Source of the DNA: Salinisphaera sp. G21_0
Lineage (GTDB): Bacteria > Pseudomonadota > Gammaproteobacteria > Pseudomonadales > Endozoicomonadaceae
Direction of reading: 5' to 3'
NCBI RefSeq assembly: GCF_017744115.1
Contig: NZ_JAGHQW010000015.1
Location: 1-64,000, forward strand
DNA: 64,000 nt
In this document: in pieces, positions 1 through 8,126 of the stretch
Layout: each line of letters starts with the position of its first letter
Position numbering within the stretch: the stretch's first letter is position 1
Notes under the pieces: model-generated
Told to the model about the DNA's origin: nothing
The model's database searches: none
What the model saw: the letters and a program-made list of their open reading frames with translations, nothing else
Made by a program: the position numbers and the translations under genes

Positions 1-117
1 GTTGATGTTCTTCAACGCATCAGCCTCCACCCGGCCCGTGATATCAGGGAACTGATACCGCGACTCTGGAAAGAGAAATTCGGGGCCAATCCATTAAAAG
101 CCGATCTCGACAAGTAG
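1..117 (+). pseudogene. IS66-type transposase, C-terminal end (partial at window edge)
   Basis: The open frame from base 1 to the TAG at 115-117 encodes 38 residues with the pattern VLQRISLHPA...LIPRLWKEKF, which resembles the extreme C-terminus of IS66-family transposases as I remember them. About 25 bases downstream the sequence ends in CGCTTAC, the complement of the GTAAGCG that begins IS66-family terminal repeats, which supports the assignment. Only the tail is in the window, so whether the transposase is intact upstream cannot be told. Typed as a pseudogene only because it is partial here. Confidence 0.55.
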
Positions 118-147
118 GGGGAGTCTGTCCCCTGTTTGAACGCTTAC
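118..147. mobile_element. Right terminal end of an IS66-like element
   Basis: Read on the minus strand from 147, the sequence begins GTAAGCGTTCAAACAGGGGA, the classic GTAAGCG start of IS66-family inverted repeats. It lies just after the transposase-like stop codon, where a right end should be. The left end is outside the window. If the boundary is at 147, the target duplication would begin at 148 (about ATAAAGGA). Confidence 0.55.
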
Positions 148-413
148 ATAAAGGAACGCTGGGGGCTTTCTGTCTGGGTAAATAGAACTGGTCGTTTGTA
201 TTACTTAAACGAGCAGTGACTTTTGGTTCGGAATGATCCGCACGAATTACGAATCCATGACCCGCCTGCCAGCTAAAGTCAATCCAGTCTGAAGGTCTTA
301 TGGGGCGGGGTATCCCTGCGTGGTATGCTTGCGTGGTTGGGATTAGCGAATAGTTACGATTCGAATCCCTCCCTAACTGCCATATCTAATTCGTGATTGA
401 ACGATGCATCTTG
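148..413. other. Intergenic stretch between IS end and kinase gene
   Basis: No convincing coding frame. Around 340-390 a short segment contains a T-loop-like TTCGAAT followed by CCTAACTGCCA, and GGTTGGG upstream can pair with CCTAACT. The T stem does not pair and there is no anticodon arm, so at most this is a decayed tRNA end. Nothing else is recognised. Confidence 0.3.
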
Positions 414-2375
414 TCAGGAGTGGTAAGACGCAAAGTAAGGGTGCTCAAGCGCTTCAGTGGGGGACAGGCGCATTTCAGGGTCCGGCTCTGTCAGCGCCCT
501 GAAAAAATCCGCAGCTTGTTCGCCTTCCACTTCCAGAAGTTTCTGGTAAGCATCCTCTCTCGCTTCTTTTAGCTTGGCTAAAGCCTCTTTATAAGGCGTC
601 TTACCTTTCCACATATCCTTAGTAACAGGCATTATAGGATCACCACCTAAACACATTTCAGCAAAAGTACATCCCAGGGCCCAGGAGTCTGCTCTGACGT
701 TAGGTTTGTTGGTCAAATTATACAGTTTTTCCGGTGATATATAATCTGGTGTTCCGCTGAGAACTGGAGTGGCCCTGTCCATTTTTGCTGAAAACCCGAA
801 ATCGCATATCTTCACAAGACCTTTTCCATTGATCAGAATATTTTCAGGTTTAATATCATGATGTTGGTAACCGGCTTTAAATAGCGTGTTAATACCCCTG
901 GTTGCCTGAAAAAAAGTGCTTTTTAGATCTTCACCCCTAAAAAGACCATCCTTTTCTGATGAGTCCAGTAAATTCTCTCCTCCATATTCCATAAGGATGT
1001 ATTTTTTATTGGATTTTCCACGACTCAGGGAAACAAGGTTGGCAATATTCTCGGTGTTCTCACCGGTTGCTGCTATTGCCCGCTGAATTCTTACCATCTT
1101 TGCACATTCATCTCTGCGTGCAGTATCATCACCAACAATTTTAAGGGCGAATTTTTGATTGGTACGTTTGTGTTTTACAAGAACCACAGAGCCAAAACCC
1201 CCTTTGCCTAATGTCGTGGTCTTTTTTAATTCTTTTTTGGGTATGATCGCGCAATTGTACTCAGGATCGATAGGGGCACCCTGAAAAGTGATAGGTTCAG
1301 CTGGTTGAAGATCAAGAAGCACATTGGACTGCCCATCTTTTTGCAAAAGAGGCGTTTCAGTGCTCTCTGTTATCGAACTTCTTCTGACTTTGTTGTTCAG
1401 ATTGCTTGTGTTGTCAGGGATTATCTTGCGTTGATTTTCTAATTCCGTTATTGCTTTTTCTGTACTGACTTGAATTTTCTGGCAGTATTTTTCCGGGTGT
1501 ACGGCAACCGTGTTAATAAATGGTTTTACTGTGTCTTCTCTTAAATTCTTAATGTCTTTTGATAGTTGTTCACTCTCTTTCAGATTATTCCGTGCAAGGC
1601 ATAACTTTTTTATTTCACTTACATCTCTTGAGAATGTATTAACCATCATCTCACATATTTCTTGTTCAAGTCTGGAAGCTAAGCTTCTATCAATACGCTC
1701 GGCAGCATTATGCAGGTTTTTGATGGCATGGCACTTTTTTATAGCCATATTAAAGTTTTTTTCCGGGTCTCCATCGTATGGGATACTTTTAAGATGGCCC
1801 GGCATTGCCTTCACCAGAACTGCCATCTGATCATGTATTTTTTGGTTGAGTGAATCGATTACTTTGACTGATAACTTATTGCCTGCCTTAAGCCGGTTGA
1901 CCTCTTTTTTCAATGCAACAAGGCTTGCACCCGATTTGCAGCAATTGATTTCATGGGAGAGATAGACTTCAGTATCTGATTCGATAAGCTTCCTGAACTG
2001 ATTCTTGTCAAAAAAAGTACAATCTTCTGGTATTTCATCAGGAAGTTTTAAAATACTGTCAACGTGGTCTGATCTGTTTTTACCTTCCTGATCTTCTTGA
2101 ACGTCTTCCATTAATACTTCGATACGTCTCTTGGTTATGCCTTTTTCAAATTCATACATGTTGGCTTTCGGGACGGATTTTTCTTCGTCAATAAACGTTT
2201 TATTAAAGTGATTTTCAATACGTCGTCCCCATTTAGAGACAAGTTTTCCATCGCTATTCAGTATCTTGGTGCCTTTTTTTTCTTCGATTCCCGAATAATT
2301 TGCTGCTTTAGGTTCAGCCAGATTGATTTGTTCAGGGTTTATATTTAGGGGCGAGGTTACGTTGAAACGTTCCAT
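414..2375 (-). CDS. Eukaryotic-like Ser/Thr protein kinase with long unknown N-terminal region
   Basis: A 653-residue protein with a C-terminal protein kinase domain (about 375-650). Visible motifs are the glycine loop GKGGFGSV (near 388), the ATP-anchoring lysine in FALKI (near 410), a catalytic loop HHDIKPEN (near 505, His in place of the usual Arg of HRD), DFG (near 524), SPEKL in place of APE, and DSWALGC. All residues needed for phosphotransfer (K, D, N, DFG) are present, so an active kinase is expected. The first 370 residues are charged and helical and match no family I know. No signal peptide or membrane segment is seen, unlike PknB-type receptor kinases. The kinase domain is paralogous to the next gene. 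Proximity to a T3SS chaperone suggests, but does not prove, a host-directed effector. Confidence 0.88.
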   Translation of the reverse strand: MERFNVTSPLNINPEQINLAEPKAANYSGIEEKKGTKILNSDGKLVSKWGRRIENHFNKTFIDEEKSVPKANMYEFEKGITKRRIEVLMEDVQEDQEGKNRSDHVDSILKLPDEIPEDCTFFDKNQFRKLIESDTEVYLSHEINCCKSGASLVALKKEVNRLKAGNKLSVKVIDSLNQKIHDQMAVLVKAMPGHLKSIPYDGDPEKNFNMAIKKCHAIKNLHNAAERIDRSLASRLEQEICEMMVNTFSRDVSEIKKLCLARNNLKESEQLSKDIKNLREDTVKPFINTVAVHPEKYCQKIQVSTEKAITELENQRKIIPDNTSNLNNKVRRSSITESTETPLLQKDGQSNVLLDLQPAEPITFQGAPIDPEYNCAIIPKKELKKTTTLGKGGFGSVVLVKHKRTNQKFALKIVGDDTARRDECAKMVRIQRAIAATGENTENIANLVSLSRGKSNKKYILMEYGGENLLDSSEKDGLFRGEDLKSTFFQATRGINTLFKAGYQHHDIKPENILINGKGLVKICDFGFSAKMDRATPVLSGTPDYISPEKLYNLTNKPNVRADSWALGCTFAEMCLGGDPIMPVTKDMWKGKTPYKEALAKLKEAREDAYQKLLEVEGEQAADFFRALTEPDPEMRLSPTEALEHPYFASYHS

Positions 2376-2408
2376 GTCATGATCCGGTGTTATAAATCTG
2401 TCTGTATA

Positions 2409-3515
2409 TCAAGAATAGCAAGCAGCAAAGTAAGGGTGCTTCAGCGCCTGGGTGGTGGACAGCCGGTCACCAGGATGCAGCTTCGTTAATGCCCTGAATA
2501 ACTCAGCTGCTTGCCTGCCTTCCCGATGCAGAAGCTGCTGGTATGCCTCTTCTCGCATCGTTTTCAGATGAGCTATTGTCTCACCAGGGAGCTTGTGACT
2601 TTCCCATATAGTGCGAGTACCGATCATTACAGGGTAACCTAAGCGCAGTTCTGCAAATGTACACCCCAGGGACCAGGAGTCAGCTCTGTCAATGGGGCAG
2701 CCGCGCAAATCATACAGTTTTTCCGGAGGCATATACTCTGGTGTTCCTCTGCCAATTTGAGCTCCCCTGCCCATTTTTTCTGCCAGGCCGAAATCGCAGA
2801 TCTTCACAACACCTTTTCTGCTAATCAGGATATTTTCTGGTTTAATGTCATGATGCTGGTAACCGGCTCTAAACAGGGTGTTAACGCCCTTAACAGCCTG
2901 GAAAAAAGTTTTTTTAAGCTCGTTCCCCCTGAAACGGCCATACTTTTTTGATGAGCCCAGTAAATCCCGCCCCCCATACTCCATAAGAACATATTTTCTA
3001 TCTGACCTTCCACGACTCAGGGAAATAAGGTTGACAATATTCTCTGTGTTACCATGGATTTTTGCTACTGCCCGTTGAATTCTTATCAACTGTGCACACT
3101 CTTGCCTTCGATCGGTATCGTTACCAACCATTTTCAGGGCAAGGTATTGATGGGTATATCTGTGTATCACAAGCACCACTGAGCCATAAGTCCCTTTGCC
3201 TAACTTCCTGACCTTAAGTAAATCTTTTTTAGGCACGATCGGGTAATTGTACTCTTTGTCGATAGTGGCCCCCTGTAAGGTAATAGGTGCTGCTCGCTGC
3301 AGATAAAGGGCTGCATTGGAGTAAACTTTTCGTTGTAAAAGGTGTCTTTGAGTTTTCCCATTGACTGCCCTGGCGGTTTTTGCGTTCACATAACGTTGTC
3401 CTGTCTCCGGAGTTACAGGGTGCCTGCCAAGGCAGCCTTTTACAGGCTCAGGTTGTTTTGGTGGCTGATCCTGGAAATGATGTTGTCCCATTCCATCTTC
3501 AATTCTCTGTGGCAT
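2409..3515 (-). CDS. Eukaryotic-like Ser/Thr protein kinase, paralog of the neighbouring kinase
   Basis: From the ATG at 3515 the protein has 368 residues. The frame stays open to a TTG at 3590, but the ATG has GGGGGA a few bases upstream and is preferred. Kinase motifs are GKGTYGSV (near 103), LALKM (near 126), HHDIKPEN (near 222), DFG (near 242), PPEKL and DSWSLGC. It ends in HPYFAACYS, parallel to HPYFASYHS in the other kinase. The two kinase domains align throughout, while the N-terminal regions differ (about 90 versus 370 residues), so this is a tandem duplication with replaced or lost N-terminus. Both lack membrane segments. Only 33 bases separate it from the other kinase, so they are probably co-transcribed. 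Confidence 0.88.
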   Translation of the reverse strand: MPQRIEDGMGQHHFQDQPPKQPEPVKGCLGRHPVTPETGQRYVNAKTARAVNGKTQRHLLQRKVYSNAALYLQRAAPITLQGATIDKEYNYPIVPKKDLLKVRKLGKGTYGSVVLVIHRYTHQYLALKMVGNDTDRRQECAQLIRIQRAVAKIHGNTENIVNLISLSRGRSDRKYVLMEYGGRDLLGSSKKYGRFRGNELKKTFFQAVKGVNTLFRAGYQHHDIKPENILISRKGVVKICDFGLAEKMGRGAQIGRGTPEYMPPEKLYDLRGCPIDRADSWSLGCTFAELRLGYPVMIGTRTIWESHKLPGETIAHLKTMREEAYQQLLHREGRQAAELFRALTKLHPGDRLSTTQALKHPYFAACYS

Positions 3516-3621
3516 TGTGTCCCCCGGGCTCAAGAGTTCGTTAAAAACCTTCGAGCTGGTCTGTAAAGGTACTATACCTATATAGAACAACTCGTCTTTC
3601 TAATCTGCAGGGAAGCAGCAC

Positions 3622-4092
3622 ATGAATGATTCAGTGTTCAGCTCGCCTGATGCCCAGGCAATGGCCATTGTGGGGGATTATATGGCCACGGGGGGGAGTC
3701 TTGCTGAAGCCAGTAATATCAGTGAGGAAGCGCAGGAAGCCATCTATGAACTGGCGTATCTGAAATATAATAATGGTTTGTACGAGAAGTCTGCCCGCTT
3801 ATTTCAATTTCTCTGTCTCTATGATCAGTGGAATCCCCGCTTTTTCACTGGCCTTGGTGCCTGCCAGCAAATGGTGAACCTTTATGGTGAGGCCATTGAT
3901 ACGTATCTGTACGCAATTTCTCTTGATGCCAATGACCCACATCCGATGATTTATGTAGGCGATTGTTATGTCGCCCTGGAGCATTATCAAAAAGCGAGGC
4001 TTGCTTATCGGGCGTCGGTTTTAATGGCCCATGAATCCGGCACCACCAGTCCTGAGGTAAGCCGGGTAGAAAAAATGATTAACGAGTTTTGA
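3622..4092 (+). CDS. Type III secretion class II chaperone, SycD/LcrH/CesD family
   Basis: A 156-residue TPR protein. The N-terminal GGSLAEASNIS, then an array of three TPR units (about 38-140) with LFQFLCLYDQWNPRFFTGLG and GEAIDTYLYAISLD, reproduces the layout of SycD/LcrH chaperones, which bind translocator proteins in the cytoplasm until secretion. The start ATG at 3622 follows an AGGGA Shine-Dalgarno. It is divergent from the kinase pair and 22 bases upstream of a gene in the usual place for the chaperone's client. No other T3SS apparatus gene is in the window, so this is an orphan chaperone-client locus or an island edge. A run of seven G (3689-3695) lies inside the coding sequence. Confidence 0.88.
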   Translation: MNDSVFSSPDAQAMAIVGDYMATGGSLAEASNISEEAQEAIYELAYLKYNNGLYEKSARLFQFLCLYDQWNPRFFTGLGACQQMVNLYGEAIDTYLYAISLDANDPHPMIYVGDCYVALEHYQKARLAYRASVLMAHESGTTSPEVSRVEKMINEF

Positions 4093-4114
4093 TGGTACTG
4101 CAAGGAGTGAGGGT

Positions 4115-5365
4115 ATGAGTGAGGTATCCGGGGATATACAGCCCAGCCGACTGGAGCCTGTGCCGGCAGAGTTTCTGGCCGGGCAGCCCGTAAAAGACAA
4201 GGTTGACAAGGTGGCTTCCGGTTACCAGCAGTCGAACTCTGTCTCACAGGGCCAGGCAGCCAGGACTGAAAATTTCCCTGTTGCATCTGTGATACCGGTT
4301 CCTGCCCTGCAACCGGCTCTGCCTGGTGCAATGGTGGCTTCGTCAGAAGAAATTAAGGGGCTTCTATCAACTGCCCTGGTGATCAGAGACTCTCTGGGGC
4401 AAAAGTCTACAGGAGAAGCTGCCCAGCCTTTGCCGGGTAGCTTATCAGCGTCTTTGTCAGAAGAGGCATCGGGACAGCCACCAGGGGAGCGATCAACCGT
4501 TGACAACCAGGCAGCAGGGACTCAACGCTCAACCGTCAACGTGCCTGCATCTACCCCATTACAGGATATGGTGACAAAGGTGCAGTCGGCACTGGCAGAA
4601 GCCACGGATACGGATGAAGTAATGGGCGTCTATGAAAGTAATGTCAGACAGCTGACAGAGACCATTCAGCAAGCTTCTGCGGCAGGATTATCAGCCCCTC
4701 TTCAGGTGTTAAACGTTGTTGCTGCTGATGTGTCCCCATCTGTTGCGAATACGGGCTCGCTGGCGCTGCAAAGGGTGATTGATAATATTGTTTCGATCAA
4801 TCGCAACAGTGGGGATGTATCTGTCCATGGTGCAAAGGGTATTCAGCACAACAGTGCAGATCTCTATGGAATACCGGAACATGTGCGGCTAAGTCTATTG
4901 TCCCAGAGGTTGGGCATTGATCTGCAGCCATTAATCAGAACCCGTGAAGAGTTCCTGGAGGGTATTCTGGTTGCCCAGAGGGGCATACTGCTTGCCATTG
5001 AAGCTATGTCTAATGCTGAATTTTTCGAGCTCTTGAAAGAGCGCTTACGGGAAGAACAGATCAAAGAAGATCTGGTCAAAGAAGGCCAGAATAAAGAAGT
5101 GGTGGACAAACTGAAGCAGGCCATTGCAGCACTGAAAGCCGGTGAACCGACAGTGGCTGCTGAAGTACTGAACTCTGCAAGCCTGATCACCACGGCCATT
5201 GAGCAGATTGTTGATCGCTATACATCCGATGAAACACCCGGGAGTCTCAGGCAGCATTTGCAAGAGCACCTTACCCGGGTTCTGGATAGTGTCACCCAAC
5301 AAGGCTCATATCAGGATATGATGAATAAGCGGGTGGAACTGATGCAATCCGCAAAAAAAGTCTGA
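4115..5365 (+). CDS. Putative T3SS-secreted partner of the SycD-like chaperone (unknown family)
   Basis: A 416-residue protein I do not recognise. Residues 1-150 are low-complexity, rich in Ser, Ala, Gln and Pro, as in many T3SS secretion and chaperone-binding regions. Residues about 150-416 are predicted mostly helical, with a charged Glu/Lys-rich segment near 305-335 and a helical C-terminus. I see no clear transmembrane hairpin of the kind translocators such as YopB or YopD carry, so it may be an effector or a hydrophilic translocator. The evidence for secretion is position only: same strand, 22 bases after the chaperone gene, likely one operon. It converges with the next gene, leaving only 7 bases between stop codons. 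Confidence 0.6.
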   Translation: MSEVSGDIQPSRLEPVPAEFLAGQPVKDKVDKVASGYQQSNSVSQGQAARTENFPVASVIPVPALQPALPGAMVASSEEIKGLLSTALVIRDSLGQKSTGEAAQPLPGSLSASLSEEASGQPPGERSTVDNQAAGTQRSTVNVPASTPLQDMVTKVQSALAEATDTDEVMGVYESNVRQLTETIQQASAAGLSAPLQVLNVVAADVSPSVANTGSLALQRVIDNIVSINRNSGDVSVHGAKGIQHNSADLYGIPEHVRLSLLSQRLGIDLQPLIRTREEFLEGILVAQRGILLAIEAMSNAEFFELLKERLREEQIKEDLVKEGQNKEVVDKLKQAIAALKAGEPTVAAEVLNSASLITTAIEQIVDRYTSDETPGSLRQHLQEHLTRVLDSVTQQGSYQDMMNKRVELMQSAKKV

Positions 5366-5372
5366 TAGCAAT

Positions 5373-5942
5373 TTACTTTAGTTTTTCCAAAATTCCTTTG
5401 CATATTGGCTCAATTAACGAAAATATTTTTGCGGAATCATGACCCATATTTTCATAATGTAACTGGATAAGAAGTTTTGCGTAAATTGTGTTAAATTCAC
5501 TTCTGCTTGGAATCCCTTCAATTCTGGTAATAGAAGATAGCTCTGGATAATCTGATAACATGTAGCTAAGCCGGTCAAGTAATTGCACTTGAGAAAGCAC
5601 GTCAATCGGCATATTACTAACTCTGAAAGTTGTTCCTTCAGACATGCTTGATGACGATGGTGAGCTTAAGCTACTCTCTGAGCTGCTTCCGGTTACCGTT
5701 AAGAATGAGTCACCTAAGCTGCTTTCAGTTATTGTTGGGGGGGTGTCACTCTCTGAACTGCTTCCGGATATTGAAGCAATTGTGCGCTCAACAAGGCCTG
5801 TTTTTCGTGAATGCTGGTCATCACTGTCAGGTATTTCTTTTTTAATCGCTTTCTTCGCGGGCTCCTCATCAGGAGTACGTGGGGATGATGGTGTATCTCT
5901 TATACTTGAGCATATTCTTTTCCTTTTCTTATTTATAGACAT
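5373..5942 (-). CDS. Hypothetical serine-rich protein with basic N-terminus
   Basis: From ATG 5942 the product is 189 residues; the frame extends to 6011 but the upstream part looks like non-coding sequence. It starts MSINKKRKR, a basic cluster resembling a nuclear localisation signal. Two serine-rich repeats follow with the shared core TGSSSES/SGSSSES and TIT/TVT, and a C-terminal helical domain of about 90 residues (LSQVQLLDRLSYMLSDYPE...). No family is recognised. The basic cluster, Ser-rich linker and location beside a T3SS chaperone are compatible with a secreted effector, which is speculation. A run of seven C (coding strand) lies in the linker near 5737-5743. Confidence 0.55.
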   Translation of the reverse strand: MSINKKRKRICSSIRDTPSSPRTPDEEPAKKAIKKEIPDSDDQHSRKTGLVERTIASISGSSSESDTPPTITESSLGDSFLTVTGSSSESSLSSPSSSSMSEGTTFRVSNMPIDVLSQVQLLDRLSYMLSDYPELSSITRIEGIPSRSEFNTIYAKLLIQLHYENMGHDSAKIFSLIEPICKGILEKLK

Positions 5943-6269
5943 GAGTACTTGAGGCAGCGCATAACATAAAGTTAATGGGCAGAAACGTAGAATCTCCATG
6001 CGCCGATGCATTACTGTCCACCGGAAAGAGCGTGTTAAACGCCATGTTATATGCTTCCTTCACGTTTAATCACCAGAATTCTAGCGTGTCTTGTGAGATG
6101 GGCAATGTACTCCGTGGCAACATAAGCGGCGAATGTCCCTTGAGGTTTGTCTTATGTGGTAGCCCGAAATATAAAATACTCGAGTTTAGCGTAGAATCTG
6201 ATAATTTACCGGGTGAGCCCAAAGATGGGGTTCGTTATTTTTTCAACAAAATGATCAGGTGTAAGCAAT
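5943..6269. other. Divergent intergenic region
   Basis: About 330 bases between two divergently read genes. It contains a 102-codon open frame on the plus strand (5975-6283) with no Shine-Dalgarno and no recognisable composition, judged spurious. Promoters for both flanking genes should lie here, but no clear -35/-10 pair stands out. Confidence 0.3.
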
Positions 6270-6986
6270 ATGAGTACCGGTAGAGTCAGTGCCTTGATAC
6301 TGGGCATTTCTGTTTTTCTCGGGCTTTCCTGTCTGGGGTATTTGTTGGCGAATGCTGCCATTGAATTCAAGCAGTATGAGAGAAGTGTCACGGTCAAAGG
6401 GTTATCAGAGAGGGAGTATCAGGCAGACGTCGTGATCTGGCCTATTCAGTTTTCAGCGGCCGATAATGATTTGAAAGCTCTCTATGGCACGATTGAAAAC
6501 AATATTGACAGCATCAGGGAGTTCCTGGAAAAGAGTGGTATCGCGGCTGAAGACATTAGCCTGATGTCGCCTGATATTACCGATAAATCGGCTAATAATT
6601 ATGGCAGCAGCAGTCGCCCGGAGTTTCGTTATACCGCCCTGCAAACCATGACTATCTATTCCAGTCATATTGAAGCGGTGCGCTCGGTGATGGGCAATCT
6701 GTCGGACCTTGGCCGGGAGGGCATTGTGTTTACCGGTGGTCATTACGGTTCACAGCCGGAGTACCTGTTTACCCGCCTGAATGATGTTAAGCCGGAAATG
6801 ATTGAGGAAGCGACCCGTAAGGCCCGGGAAGTGGCGGAAAAGTTTGCCTCGGATTCACAAAGCGAGCTGGGCAAAATCAAGAGAGCTTCCCAGGGGCAGT
6901 TTTCCATCAGTGATCGTGACCGGAATAACCCTCATATCAAGAAAGTCCGGGTGGTTGCGACAATCGAGTATTATCTCTCCGATTAA
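6270..6986 (+). CDS. SIMPL-domain (DUF541) periplasmic protein
   Basis: 238 residues. A hydrophobic segment (about 8-30, ALILGISVFLGLSCLGYLLA) serves as signal anchor. The rest matches SIMPL-domain proteins: the RSVTVKGLSEREYQADVVIWPI start and a repeated alpha/beta pattern ending VRVVATIEYYL. Family members (for example YggE of E. coli) are periplasmic or membrane-anchored and have been linked to stress tolerance, but the molecular role is not settled. The gene stands alone, about 140 bases upstream of prmB. Confidence 0.85.
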   Translation: MSTGRVSALILGISVFLGLSCLGYLLANAAIEFKQYERSVTVKGLSEREYQADVVIWPIQFSAADNDLKALYGTIENNIDSIREFLEKSGIAAEDISLMSPDITDKSANNYGSSSRPEFRYTALQTMTIYSSHIEAVRSVMGNLSDLGREGIVFTGGHYGSQPEYLFTRLNDVKPEMIEEATRKAREVAEKFASDSQSELGKIKRASQGQFSISDRDRNNPHIKKVRVVATIEYYLSD

Positions 6987-7123
6987 GGATCACGGCAGGT
7001 CATCTGCGTTAAACAGCCGTTACCCCTGAGCAGGGAATATGCTATTTTAAGCCGCCTATATAAGGCAGTAAGGGTTCGGCTCAGCGTGAAAATTCCGGGC
7101 GTTTCGAATCCGAAGGAGCAAAT

Positions 7124-8071
7124 GTGACAGGTTCCAATGAGTCCTGCGAAGGGCTGGTGTCTATTCGAGACTTTGTACGCTGGGGAGCAACCTGCTTTAA
7201 TGAGGCGGGGCTGTTCTTTGGTCATGGCAGTGATAATGCGCTGGATGAGTCCCTGCATCTGGTTTTCCAGGTATTGCAGCTGCCATGGGATCTTCCCGAC
7301 AACTATCTTGACAGTCGTTTAACCCATCGTGAACGTGAAAAACTGGCCAACCTGATTGAAGAGCGGGCGGTCAGTCGCAAACCCCTGGCCTATCTGGTCA
7401 ATCAGGCGTGGTTCTGTGATATGCCATTTTATGTGGATGAGCGGGTGCTGGTCCCCCGTTCTCCCATTGCCGAGCTGATTCTCCAGCAGTTCCAGCCGTG
7501 GCTGGGGGATGTAGAGATCAGCCGTGTGCTTGACCTGTGCTCCGGTTCCGGGTGTATTGGCATTGGTGCAGCCCATGCTTTTCCTGAATCCCAGGTGGAT
7601 CTGCTGGATATTTCTGAAGACGCCCTGGAAGTGGCCAATATCAATATTGATCGCCACGAACTCTGGGGCAGGGTGCAGGCCATCAAGTCGGATCTGTTTG
7701 ATTTTCTGGATGCTTTGCCAGAGCGTCCCAGGTATCAACTGATTCTGAGTAATCCACCCTATGTGGATGCTGAAGATATGTCCGATATGCCGGAAGAGTT
7801 CACCCACGAACCCGAGCTGGGTCTGGCTGCCGGAGATGACGGGCTTGATTTCGCCCGTACCATTCTGGCGCAGGCAGCTGATTACCTGGATGACCAGGGG
7901 CTGCTGGTGCTGGAGGTTGGCAACAGCCAGTGGGCTTTACAGGATGAGTATCCGGAAGTACCGTTTGTCTGGCCTGATTTCGAAAAAGGCGGTCATGGTG
8001 TTCTGGTGCTGTCTGCTGAAGATTGCAGAAAATATCAGTCTTTGTTCAAGAATCGGTTAAAAGCCCTGTAA
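7124..8071 (+). CDS. prmB: Ribosomal protein L3 N5-glutamine methyltransferase PrmB
   Basis: 315 residues. The SAM-binding motif VLDLCSGSGCIGIG (near 135-148) and catalytic SNPPY (near 208-212) define N5-glutamine methyltransferases. The HEPELGLAAGDDGLDF segment and the adjacency to aroC point to PrmB, which methylates a glutamine of ribosomal protein L3, rather than the release-factor enzyme PrmC. The start is GTG at 7124, because AAGGAG lies about 7 bases upstream; an ATG at 7122 is in another frame. The prmB-aroC order is common in gammaproteobacteria. Confidence 0.93.
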   Translation: MTGSNESCEGLVSIRDFVRWGATCFNEAGLFFGHGSDNALDESLHLVFQVLQLPWDLPDNYLDSRLTHREREKLANLIEERAVSRKPLAYLVNQAWFCDMPFYVDERVLVPRSPIAELILQQFQPWLGDVEISRVLDLCSGSGCIGIGAAHAFPESQVDLLDISEDALEVANINIDRHELWGRVQAIKSDLFDFLDALPERPRYQLILSNPPYVDAEDMSDMPEEFTHEPELGLAAGDDGLDFARTILAQAADYLDDQGLLVLEVGNSQWALQDEYPEVPFVWPDFEKGGHGVLVLSAEDCRKYQSLFKNRLKAL

Positions 8072-8126
8072 GGGGTTTTTAACCATTTTGGGAATTTTCT
8101 GAAAATAACAATGAGATCGCTCAAGT

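Noticed and set aside
290-390. tRNA-like 3' end (TTCGAAT loop and CCTAACTGCCA)
   Set aside because: The T stem does not pair and no D or anticodon arm can be found, so it is not reported as a tRNA gene.
5975-6283. 102-codon plus-strand frame
   Set aside because: No Shine-Dalgarno, overlaps the start regions of two genes, and its composition looks random.
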